NCBI GenBank assembly: GCA_029936705.1
Contig: JAPYSD010000260.1
Location: 1 to 5,667 of the forward strand
DNA: 5,667 bases
Reading direction: 5' to 3'
Source: Croceicoccus sp.
GTDB lineage: Bacteria; Pseudomonadota; Alphaproteobacteria; Sphingomonadales; Sphingomonadaceae
Positions 1 to 4,637 of this stretch are shown here, piece by piece. Below the pieces are notes generated by a model. The model worked only from the letters and a program-made list of their open reading frames with translations, ran no database searches and had not been told where the DNA came from. Every line of letters starts with the position of its first letter. Within the stretch, counting starts at the first letter, position 1. A program made the position numbers and the translations under genes.

Positions 1-569
1 GCAATGATGTGCTGCACGAAGGCATGCTGCCTACCATGAAGGACGCCGCGGCCCGGCTGCTGCGCCCCGGCGGGCGCATGGTGCCTCCCACGGCAGAGAT
101 CGTGGCCGCGCTGTGCGACTGGGGCCGTTTCCAGCCGATGGGCCGCATCTCGGGCTTCGACCTCTCCGGCTTCGACCCGCTGATCGCCGCGACCCGCAGG
201 CTGTCCTCGGCCACGCCCGAGCTGGTCCTGCGCAGCGATTCCGCCGCCCTGTTCGCCTTTGATTTCGCCGATCCCGATACGCCGGACACGCGGACGGCGC
301 GGGTGATGCTGGAAGGCATGGGCGGGCCGGCCAATGGCGCGGTGCAATGGCTGCGCATCGGGCTGGGCGAGGGGGACACTTACGAAAACCACCCGCTGGG
401 CACCGCCGCGTCGCACTGGCGGCCGATGTTCTACCCGTTCGCCGAACTGGTCGACACCGCGCCCGGCGCGCTCGTCCCGCTGCGCGCGTTCCACGACCGG
501 CAGGCACTTGCGATCAGGCCGGACGGGAAAGCGGCCATTCAACCGGCGGGCGAGCCGGTCCTCAGGTAA
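1..569 (+). CDS. PRMT-like class I SAM-dependent methyltransferase, C-terminal part (5' end outside window)
   Basis: This is the 3' end of a gene that begins upstream. The frame is open from base 3 (Asn-Asp-Val-Leu-His-Glu-Gly-Met-Leu-Pro) to the TAA at 567-569. The first visible stretch resembles the end of a Rossmann methyltransferase fold of the protein arginine methyltransferase (PRMT) type. The Glu of HEGMLP would be the second glutamate of the 'double-E' loop, and it is followed by LLRPGGRMVP, the usual lead into the beta-barrel domain. Further on, an NGAVQWL segment and an SHW tripeptide recall the barrel and THW loop of PRMTs. The SAM-binding motif I and the first loop glutamate lie outside the window, so catalytic competence cannot be judged. 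The GTG at position 9 is internal to the fold and is not a believable start. Its last 31 bp overlap the end of the convergent DUF1993 gene. The substrate is unknown; a non-protein target is also possible. Confidence 0.72.
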   Translation, partial: NDVLHEGMLPTMKDAAARLLRPGGRMVPPTAEIVAALCDWGRFQPMGRISGFDLSGFDPLIAATRRLSSATPELVLRSDSAALFAFDFADPDTPDTRTARVMLEGMGGPANGAVQWLRIGLGEGDTYENHPLGTAASHWRPMFYPFAELVDTAPGALVPLRAFHDRQALAIRPDGKAAIQPAGEPVLR

Positions 570-1102
570 CGGAGCATGTGAGCGCAGTAATCGGCCTTGC
601 CGATCTCGACGCCGCGGTGACGCAGGAACGCATAGGCGGTCATGACGTGGAACTGGAACTGCGGCAGCGCCCAGTCGCGCGCATATTGCCGTGCCGTCAG
701 GTCCAGCACCATTCCATTGGGCAACTCGTGGACGATGGCGCCGTCCGGATCGGCATCCAGCGCCGCCGGGCCCAGCGCCTCCACCTCTGCCAGCGTGGTG
801 GCGATCACCGCCTGCGCTTCTGCGATGGTGCCGGGCCGCTCGCCCGCCTCGCGCCCCTGCGTGACCAGCGCGCCGATCCGGTCCGGGAACGGCATGCCGC
901 GCAGCCGGTGCAGCGCTTCCAGCACCTGCACGCAGGCAAAGCGCACCTGCGTCGCCAGCGGATACATGTCATCCGCCAGCCGCGCCGACATCAGCGCCTC
1001 GGCCTCATCCTCGGGCAGCGCCGCCTTCGCCTTGCCCAGCCAGGCCGACAGGTTGGTCAGCATTGGTGTGTAGGTCGGTACGAGAAGATCGGTCAGGGAC
1101 AT
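539..1102 (-). CDS. DUF1993 family protein
   Basis: A 187-residue protein matching the DUF1993 family (cytosolic, mainly helical, function unknown). The N-terminus (MSLTDLLVPTYTPMLTNLSA) has the family's typical opening, in which a conserved Leu-x-x-Leu segment precedes a helix. The C-terminal half has the strongest signature: an LPNGMVLDLT segment, then WALPQFQFHVMTAYAFLRH and GVEIGKADYCAHML, corresponding to the conserved aromatic/histidine block of the family. Length is slightly above the roughly 170 residues usual for the family. The ATG at 1100-1102 has a GGAG nine bases upstream, which supports this start. It lies 36 bp downstream of the HNH endonuclease gene on the same strand and is probably co-transcribed with it. 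Its 3' end overlaps the methyltransferase gene by 31 bp in convergent orientation. The family has a DinB-like look, which is only a fold-level impression. No catalytic role can be assigned. Confidence 0.88.
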   Translation of the reverse strand: MSLTDLLVPTYTPMLTNLSAWLGKAKAALPEDEAEALMSARLADDMYPLATQVRFACVQVLEALHRLRGMPFPDRIGALVTQGREAGERPGTIAEAQAVIATTLAEVEALGPAALDADPDGAIVHELPNGMVLDLTARQYARDWALPQFQFHVMTAYAFLRHRGVEIGKADYCAHMLRYLRTGSPAG

Positions 1103-1138
1103 GCAGCGCTCCGTTCGCGCCGGGGCCGTCCCCTGCGC

Positions 1139-1747
1139 CTATTCCTCCAGCTCGATATCCCAGTAGAGCCAGTCGCGCCACGTCTCGTGCAGATAGTTGG
1201 GCGGAAAGCCGCGGCCCTTTTCCTGCAGCTGCCAGCTGGTCGGGCGGATCGGGTCGACATGCAGGTGCATGTGCGCCTGTTTCGGCGTGCGCCCGCCCTT
1301 CTTCATGTTGCACGGCGCGCAGGCGGTGACGATGTTCTCCCAGCTGGTCTTGCCGCCCAGCCGCCGCGGGACGACGTGATCGAAGGTCAGCTGCTTGGGA
1401 CTGCCGCAATACTGGCAGCAGAACTTGTCGCGCAGGAACAGGTTGAAGCGGGTAAAGGCGGGAAACTGCGACGGCTTCACGAATTCCTTCAGCGCGATCA
1501 CGCTGGGGATCTTCATGTCAAGCGAGGGGGAATGCACCTCGCGGTCATAGCTGGCGACGATGGCCACACGGTCCAGGAACACCGCCTTGATCGCGGTCTG
1601 CCATGGCCACAGGCTTAAGGGATAATAGGAAAGCGGCGTGTAATCGGCGTTGAGGACAAGGGCAGGGCAACTCGCAAGCTTGCGGACGGGGTCATCGTCC
1701 GCGCTGGCGAGCCTGGCCTTCTGTTCGATCAACTCAGCCCGAAACAT
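1139..1747 (-). CDS. HNH endonuclease family protein
   Basis: A 202-residue protein with a clear zinc-ribbon HNH (beta-beta-alpha-metal) nuclease domain at about residues 104-155. Zinc ligands are C111-x-x-C114 and C143-x-x-C146. The catalytic HNH elements are D123-H124 in LTFDHVVPRRLGG, N138 in WENIV, and N147 after the second cysteine pair. An N-terminal block (residues 27-95, including LVLNADYTPLSYYPLSLWPW) and a C-terminal PTSWQLQ...PPNYLHETWRDWLYWD block are typical of a widespread, single-copy HNH protein of alphaproteobacteria and other bacteria whose biological role is unknown; this family statement is from memory. All key residues are present, so nuclease activity is plausible. The ATG at 1745-1747 was chosen because recognisable homology begins right there. 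The open frame continues back to 2038, but that part is low-complexity, Arg/Pro/Cys-rich and unlike a protein domain. An AAGGA lies only 1-2 bases before the ATG and a GGAGG lies 13 bases before it, so the ribosome site is unclear. No restriction-modification partner is adjacent. Confidence 0.9.
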   Translation of the reverse strand: MFRAELIEQKARLASADDDPVRKLASCPALVLNADYTPLSYYPLSLWPWQTAIKAVFLDRVAIVASYDREVHSPSLDMKIPSVIALKEFVKPSQFPAFTRFNLFLRDKFCCQYCGSPKQLTFDHVVPRRLGGKTSWENIVTACAPCNMKKGGRTPKQAHMHLHVDPIRPTSWQLQEKGRGFPPNYLHETWRDWLYWDIELEE

Positions 1748-1760
1748 ATCCTTTGCCGCG

Positions 1761-1778
1761 CCTCCTGTTGAGCGGAGG
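1761..1778 (-). repeat. Small inverted repeat in HNH gene leader, covering an AGGAGG
   Basis: Read on the minus strand, CCTCC (1778-1774), an 8-base loop and GGAGG (1765-1761) form a perfect 5-bp stem. The 3' arm is the strongest Shine-Dalgarno-like sequence upstream of the HNH start codon, but it sits 13 bases from the ATG, longer than ideal. The fold could mask that site, or it could be chance in GC-rich DNA. Confidence 0.3.
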
Positions 1779-1888
1779 TCCTGTGGACGGCCCTCCCACG
1801 GTGCGCATCGGCGGCATGGTGGCGGGCGGCTGCCCGCGCGAACCCGTTGCCGACAGCGCCGGTACGGGGCGCTGACTGACAGGGTTGG

Positions 1889-1911
1889 ATGACCGCATGA
1901 TGACGCATGAT
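1889..1911. repeat. Imperfect tandem repeat, GATGAC(C)GCAT x2
   Basis: The unit GATGACCGCAT is followed directly by GATGACGCAT and then GAT. The core GCATGAT occurs at 1895-1901 and 1905-1911, a 10-base spacing. It lies in the noncoding gap between divergent genes and could be a protein binding site or a chance duplication. Confidence 0.35.
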
Positions 1912-1968
1912 AGGGTGATTGCTGCCCCGCCAGCGCGCCGGGGTCAAGATGCCGCGAGGGTCGGTTTC

Positions 1969-2039
1969 CACAGTCTGTGCCCGGCTTGTGCCCGCTTTGT
2001 CCGCATTTCGGCCACCGGATGTCCGCAGGCTTGTGCACA
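1969..2039. repeat. Cluster of helically phased TGTG(C)CCG elements with two palindromes, upstream of gluQ
   Basis: TGTGCCCG occurs at 1976-1983 and again at 1987-1994. The related TGTCCGCA starts at 1998 and 2020, and TGTGCACA starts at 2032. Start spacings are 11, 11, 22 and 12 bases, so most copies fall on the same face of the helix. The first copy overlaps the palindrome CACAG-T-CTGTG (1969-1979), and the last is itself the perfect palindrome TGTGCACA (2032-2039). Position 28-99 bp before the gluQ start would suit an operator or activator site. The elements are short and no known regulator motif is recognised, so function is inferred only from layout. Confidence 0.35.
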
Positions 2040-2067
2040 GGCTGCGCGCGCGGCAGACACTGCGGCG

Positions 2068-2922
2068 ATGATCGTCACCCGCTTCGCCCCCAGCCCCAAT
2101 GGCCCGCTGCACCTGGGCCACGCCTGGGCGGCGATCGTCGCGCATGACCGGGCGCGGCGCGATGGGGGCCGCTTCCTCGTCAGGATCGAGGATATCGACG
2201 GTGCGCGCAGCCGCGGCGAATTCGCCGATGCCGCGCTGGAGGATCTGCGCTGGCTCGGCCTCGACTGGGACGGCGAGGCGATCCGCCAGTCGGCGCGCAT
2301 CGCCAACCACGCCGCCGCGCTGGAACGCCTGAAAAGCGATGGGCTGGCCTATCCCTGCCGCTGCACCCGCGCCGAGATCGCCGCCGCGGCCAGGCATGAC
2401 GGACCCGACGGGCCGGTCTATCCCGGCACTTGCCGCGGGCACGACATTCCCCGCGATGCCCCTCTCGCATGGCGCCTCGACATGGCCGAAGCGATCCGCC
2501 GCGCCGGTACTCTTACCTGGCAGGACGAGATCGCAGGCACCGTCCGCGCCGTGCCCGAGATCTTCGGCGACGTCGTGCTGGGCCGCAAGGACGCGCCGGG
2601 CAGCTATCACCTGGCGGTCACGCTGGACGATGCGGCGGACGGGATCACGCATGTGACGCGCGGCATGGACCTGTTCGCCTCCACCCATGTGCACCGCCTG
2701 CTGCAGGCGCTGCTGGGCCTTCCCGTACCGGTCTGGCACCATCACAGGCTGCTGGTGGAGCCGGACGGCCGCAAGCTCGCCAAGCGGCGCGGCTCCCCCT
2801 CGCTGGCGCAGCGCAGGCTAGCGGGAGAGGACGGACGCGCGCTGGCCGATGCCCTGCGCGCGGGCGACTTCCCCGATGACCTGACCTTAGGGGAAGGGGG
2901 CCATGGCGGGGCTGGAATTTAG
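2068..2922 (+). CDS. gluQ: Glutamyl-Q tRNA(Asp) synthetase
   Basis: A 284-residue paralogue of the catalytic half of glutamyl-tRNA synthetase. It lacks an anticodon-binding domain, as expected for GluQ (YadB). It activates glutamate with ATP and attaches it to queuosine at position 34 of tRNA-Asp in the cytoplasm. Visible hallmarks are PSPNGPLHLGH with the class I HIGH-type motif H15-L16-G17-H18, RIEDID at 39-44 in the glutamate/ATP pocket, and the GluQ zinc site C97-x-C99...Y118-x3-C122. A GSYHLAVTLDDAADGITHV block follows at 178-196, then the KMSKS-equivalent K236-L-A-K-R240. The ATG at 2068 was chosen because the family begins a few residues before RFAPSPNG. The frame is open back to 1885, but that extension has no homology character. 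No clear Shine-Dalgarno precedes 2068. It is the first gene of a probable operon with the HIG1-like and pduO genes. All motifs are intact, and full-length GltX is ruled out by size. Confidence 0.94.
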   Translation: MIVTRFAPSPNGPLHLGHAWAAIVAHDRARRDGGRFLVRIEDIDGARSRGEFADAALEDLRWLGLDWDGEAIRQSARIANHAAALERLKSDGLAYPCRCTRAEIAAAARHDGPDGPVYPGTCRGHDIPRDAPLAWRLDMAEAIRRAGTLTWQDEIAGTVRAVPEIFGDVVLGRKDAPGSYHLAVTLDDAADGITHVTRGMDLFASTHVHRLLQALLGLPVPVWHHHRLLVEPDGRKLAKRRGSPSLAQRRLAGEDGRALADALRAGDFPDDLTLGEGGHGGAGI

Positions 2923-2947
2923 CGCCCCCGGTCCCTATCTCACGCGC

Positions 2948-3175
2948 ATGAACACGTTTCTCGCCATCGTCATTGCCATCCTTGCCATCATGGTCGTGGT
3001 CTCGCTTGTCCGCGGGATCGTGGCCTTCCTGCAAACGACGCGGCTCGACCTCGAAGGCGGGGAAGAGCGCGTGAAGATGATGCAGGAACGCCAGAACAAG
3101 GCGATGTTCGCGCGCATCAAGTACCAGGCCGCGGCCATCGCGGTCGTCGCGCTGCTGCTGCTGATCGCGCGCTGA
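2948..3175 (+). CDS. Small two-TM membrane protein, HIG1-domain-like
   Basis: A 75-residue protein with two predicted transmembrane helices (about residues 3-28 and 57-74) joined by a charged loop. Just before the second helix, N50-K51-x-M53-x-x-R56-x3-Q60 resembles the conserved signature of the HIG1 (hypoxia-induced gene 1) family, whose bacterial members are thought to associate with respiratory complexes. This assignment is by pattern only. The start is ambiguous. The ATG at 2948 gives the usual family-like opening (MNTFLAIV) but has no Shine-Dalgarno. An in-frame ATG at 2903 adds 15 residues, is preceded by an AGGGGA eight bases upstream, and would overlap the gluQ end by 20 bp. It is followed 16 bp later by the cobalamin adenosyltransferase gene. 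From memory, a HIG1-like gene beside pduO recurs in alphaproteobacteria, often with etfBA, which is absent here. Confidence 0.78.
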   Translation: MNTFLAIVIAILAIMVVVSLVRGIVAFLQTTRLDLEGGEERVKMMQERQNKAMFARIKYQAAAIAVVALLLLIAR

Positions 3176-3191
3176 CCGGCGCGCGCATTCG

Positions 3192-3770
3192 ATGGTCAAG
3201 CTGAACAGGATCTACACGCGCACGGGCGACGACGGCACCACCGGCCTCGTCGACGGATCGCGCCTGCCCAAGCATCACGCCCGCATGGAAGCCATCGGCG
3301 CCGTGGACGAGGCGAACAGCGCCATTGGCCTTGCCGTGGCAGCACTGGGCGGCGATCCCATGGCCGAAACGCTGCGCCGCGTGCAGAACGATCTGTTCGA
3401 CCTGGGCGCCGACCTCGCCACTCCGCTGGCCGAGGGAGAAGATTTCACCCCGTCCGAAATGGTCCTCCGCATGGTGGATTCGCAAACCGCATGGCTGGAA
3501 ACCGCCATCGACGAAGCGACGGCAAAACTGGAGCCGCTGACCAGCTTCATCCTGCCCGGCGGCAGCGAAGGCGCTGCGCGTCTTCACGTCGCGCGCGCCA
3601 GCGCCCGCCGCGCAGAGCGCAGCATCGTCGCCATGGCCGCCGATGCGTCGGTGAACCCAGCTGCCAGCGCCTATGTCAACCGGCTGTCCGACTTGCTGTT
3701 CGTGCTGGCCCGCCTTGCCAATGATGGCGGGCGCGCCGACGTGATGTGGGTGCCGGCCGCAAATCGCTGA
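3192..3770 (+). CDS. pduO: Cob(I)yrinic acid a,c-diamide adenosyltransferase, PduO type
   Basis: A 192-residue PduO/MMAB-type ATP:cob(I)alamin adenosyltransferase. It transfers the 5'-deoxyadenosyl group of ATP to reduced cobalamin to give coenzyme B12, which enzymes such as methylmalonyl-CoA mutase use. Conserved parts seen are the N-terminal ATP-binding TRTGDDGTTGL (residues 9-19), and D39-E40-A-N within VDEANSAIGL. Next come the signature FILPGGSEGAARLHVAR with downstream R139-R140-A-E-R (119-143), and YVNRLSDLLFVLAR (161-174) including N163 and D167. Length agrees with single-domain members, which act as trimers. The ATG at 3192 directly precedes the conserved N-terminus. No strong ribosome site is visible, so translation may be coupled to the HIG1-like gene that stops 16 bp upstream. 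It is the last gene of the gluQ cluster. The symbol reflects the family; bacterial annotations also use cobO or none. Confidence 0.93.
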   Translation: MVKLNRIYTRTGDDGTTGLVDGSRLPKHHARMEAIGAVDEANSAIGLAVAALGGDPMAETLRRVQNDLFDLGADLATPLAEGEDFTPSEMVLRMVDSQTAWLETAIDEATAKLEPLTSFILPGGSEGAARLHVARASARRAERSIVAMAADASVNPAASAYVNRLSDLLFVLARLANDGGRADVMWVPAANR

Positions 3771-3774
3771 ACCC

Positions 3775-3800
3775 GGAACAAGCGCCCCCCGCCAGCCGTT
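3775..3800 (+). promoter_or_regulatory. EcfG (general stress sigma factor) type promoter
   Basis: GGAAC at 3775-3779, then exactly 17 bases, then CGTT at 3797-3800. This matches the alphaproteobacterial EcfG consensus GGAAC-N16/17-CGTT at all nine positions. It begins 4 bases after the pduO stop codon, in a 70-bp gap, and points at the 107-residue acidic protein whose ATG is 40 bases past the -10 element. Transcription would be expected to start near 3806-3809. EcfG is released from the anti-sigma NepR by phosphorylated PhyR; those genes are not in the window. Confidence 0.75.
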
Positions 3801-3833
3801 CTGTCTGCAAACCCCCATTCAAGCAGACAGGAC
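3798..3833 (+). repeat. Inverted repeat in the leader of the acidic-protein gene
   Basis: CTGTCTGC (3801-3808) and GCAGACAG (3823-3830) are a perfect 8-bp inverted repeat. As RNA the stem extends to 11 pairs (3798-3808 with 3823-3833, one G-U) around a 14-base loop (3809-3822). The 5' arm overlaps the last bases of the EcfG -10 element, and the 3' arm contains the AGGA ribosome site. There is no following T-run, so it is not a standard intrinsic terminator. It may be an operator at the transcription start, or an RNA hairpin formed only on read-through transcripts from pduO. Confidence 0.6.
3829..3832 (+). promoter_or_regulatory. Shine-Dalgarno AGGA for the acidic-protein gene
   Basis: AGGA eight bases before the ATG at 3841 fixes that start. 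It lies in the 3' arm of the leader inverted repeat, so it would be base-paired in transcripts that include the 5' arm and free in transcripts starting after about 3806. Confidence 0.6.
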
Positions 3834-3840
3834 AATCATC

Positions 3841-4164
3841 ATGGCCAATCCCCGCAACGACCTTCCGCCCGAAACGGTGAACGAGGAACAGGTCGACAAG
3901 GACGCGCAGGCGCAGACCGTCGCCAACCAGGCGCGCGGACGCAGCCCCTCCAGCTTCGGCCTCGACGAGGATAGCGAGAAGGCCATCGGCTCGATCACCA
4001 GCAATGGCGAGGGCGAGGAAGACCTTGTCGATCACATGAAGCAGATGGACCGCGGCGGCATCGACATGAGCGCCTATCGCGGCGAGCCGAACATGGACGA
4101 CAACGAGCAGAAATACGGCAAGCGCAACATCATGGAAGACGAGCCGGACAACTCCGACAGCTGA
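3841..4164 (+). CDS. Hypothetical acidic, hydrophilic 107-residue protein, putative general-stress protein
   Basis: I do not recognise a domain. The protein is strongly hydrophilic, with 26 Asp/Glu against 11 Lys/Arg, many Asn, Gln, Ser and Gly, no Cys or Trp, only one Phe and two Tyr, and no hydrophobic segment long enough for a membrane helix or signal peptide. This composition points to a largely disordered cytosolic protein of hydrophilin type. The most ordered-looking part is about residues 56-96, around EGEEDLVDHMKQMDRGGIDMSAYRGE and a following KYGKRN. Coding status is supported by the ATG with an AGGA eight bases upstream and by an in-frame length that fills the gap exactly to the convergent gene. 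A textbook EcfG-type promoter also lies just upstream. Its stop is 4 bp from the stop of the DUF202 gene. A role in general stress is inferred from the promoter alone. Confidence 0.85.
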   Translation: MANPRNDLPPETVNEEQVDKDAQAQTVANQARGRSPSSFGLDEDSEKAIGSITSNGEGEEDLVDHMKQMDRGGIDMSAYRGEPNMDDNEQKYGKRNIMEDEPDNSDS

Positions 4165-4173
4165 TCGTTCAGC
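4160..4173. repeat. Short hairpin spanning both convergent stop codons
   Basis: GCTGA (4160-4164), loop TCGT, TCAGC (4169-4173): a 5-bp stem whose arms contain the TGA of the acidic-protein gene and, on the other strand, the TGA of the DUF202 gene. There is no T-tract on either side, so evidence for a bidirectional terminator is weak. Confidence 0.25.
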
Positions 4174-4597
4174 CGCCGCTTCCCGGCGTGTTGCCGTCAA
4201 GCAGGAACCAGATCGCCCCGATCAGCGTCGCCGCCCCGGCGCATACCGACCACGCGATATAGCGCAGGTGCGGCGTGTCGGGGCGGTCGACCGCGTGGCC
4301 GCTCATCCGGCCCATCGCCTTGGTCGCGCGGTGCTGCGCGACCAGCGCCAGCGCGGCAGCCAGCAGGATGAACACGGTCGCGATGGCGCGTGCGACCCAC
4401 CATGGCTGAACCGCGTCGAACAATGCGTTGAAGCCCAGTCCGATGCCGATGGCGCCGAATGCCGTGCGCATCCATCCCGCGAACGTCCGTTCGACCGCCA
4501 TGACGGTGCGGTCCTCGGCCATATCGGTGCGGTCGTGGGCAAGGTCGTTGCTGTCCTCGTCCTCCGCTTCCGCGTTATAGGGATCATCTTCCGCCAT
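4169..4597 (-). CDS. DUF202 (YidH-like) membrane protein
   Basis: A 142-residue inner-membrane protein of the DUF202/YidH family, function unknown. An acidic N-terminal tail (residues 1-20) leads to the signature AEDRTVMAVERTFAGWMRTAFGAIGIGLGF, split here as AEDRTVMAVERT (27-38) and FAGWMRTAFGAIGIGLGF (39-56), which matches the family's ERTFxAWxRT block. Three transmembrane helices are likely, at about 44-62, 68-88 and 112-133, with a basic loop (HRATKAMGR) between the second and third. The ATG at 4595-4597 has no Shine-Dalgarno. A second in-frame ATG at residue 26 would still keep the domain. The gene follows mutS by 40 bp on the same strand, and an EcfG-like promoter lies in that gap. If that promoter is used, the mRNA would start almost at the ATG (leaderless). 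It converges on the acidic-protein gene. Confidence 0.9.
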   Translation of the reverse strand: MAEDDPYNAEAEDEDSNDLAHDRTDMAEDRTVMAVERTFAGWMRTAFGAIGIGLGFNALFDAVQPWWVARAIATVFILLAAALALVAQHRATKAMGRMSGHAVDRPDTPHLRYIAWSVCAGAATLIGAIWFLLDGNTPGSGG

Positions 4598-4605
4598 ATA
4601 GTCTT

Positions 4606-4631
4606 AACCGCCGCGCCGAGCATGCGGTTCC
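4606..4631 (-). promoter_or_regulatory. Probable EcfG-like promoter for the DUF202 gene
   Basis: On the minus strand, GGAAC (4631-4627), 17 bases, then GGTT (4609-4606). The -35 element is perfect and the -10 element differs from CGTT only at its first, least conserved base. It lies in the 40-bp gap after mutS. Nine bases separate the -10 element from the start codon, so transcription would begin at or just before the ATG. Confidence 0.5.
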
Positions 4632-4637
4632 GAACCG
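4625..4637. repeat. Inverted repeat over the -35 element, just after mutS
   Basis: CGGTTC-C-GAACCG is a perfect 6-1-6 palindrome directly after the mutS stop codon. It contains the GGAAC of the putative EcfG-like promoter on the minus strand. It may be an operator or incidental; without a loop of at least three bases the full stem cannot form in RNA (a 5-bp stem with a 3-base loop can). Confidence 0.4.

Larger units (their letters stand above)
1748..2067. other. Divergent intergenic region between HNH gene and gluQ
   Basis: This 320-bp stretch separates the HNH gene (leftward) from gluQ (rightward) and should contain both promoters. I see no protein-like ORF in it: the frames that run through it are Arg/Pro/Ala-rich and lack domain features. 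No convincing TTGACA/TATAAT pair or GGAAC/CGTT pair was found on either strand. It does hold short repeats: a tandem GATGAC(C)GCAT pair near 1890-1911, a CACAG-T-CTGTG palindrome at 1969-1979, and TGTG(C)CCG-like elements spaced in helical phase from 1976 to 2039. A small hairpin lies in the leader of the HNH gene (1761-1778). Confidence 0.6.

Noticed and set aside
645..675. GGAAC motifs inside the DUF1993 gene as EcfG promoters
   Set aside because: No CGTT lies 16-17 bases downstream, and the sites are within coding sequence on the antisense strand.
347..1618. Long open frame (423 codons) on the + strand across the DUF1993 and HNH genes
   Set aside because: It is antisense to two well-supported genes. 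Its product is Arg/His/Gly-rich without a recognisable domain, as expected for GC-rich opposite-strand frames.
1748..2038. N-terminal extension of the HNH protein to 299 residues
   Set aside because: The added 97 residues are Cys/Arg/Pro/Ser-rich with no family resemblance. Homology-like sequence begins at the ATG at 1747.
1964..2039. Possible DnaA-box cluster or replication origin (TTGTGCACA, GTTTCCACA)
   Set aside because: The best match differs from TTATNCACA at one position and the other at two. There is no AT-rich unwinding stretch, and the neighbours are not origin-associated genes.
1885..2067. N-terminal extension of GluQ by 61 residues
   Set aside because: GluQ proteins begin just before the RFAPSPNG segment, and the extension overlaps the noncoding repeat array.
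1729..2745. 338-codon open frame on the minus strand opposite gluQ
   Set aside because: gluQ carries all its catalytic and zinc motifs on the + strand, and the antisense product has no domain character.
4160..4173. Bidirectional intrinsic terminator between the convergent genes
   Set aside because: The stem is only 5 bp and no T-tract follows on either strand. It is kept only as a low-confidence repeat.
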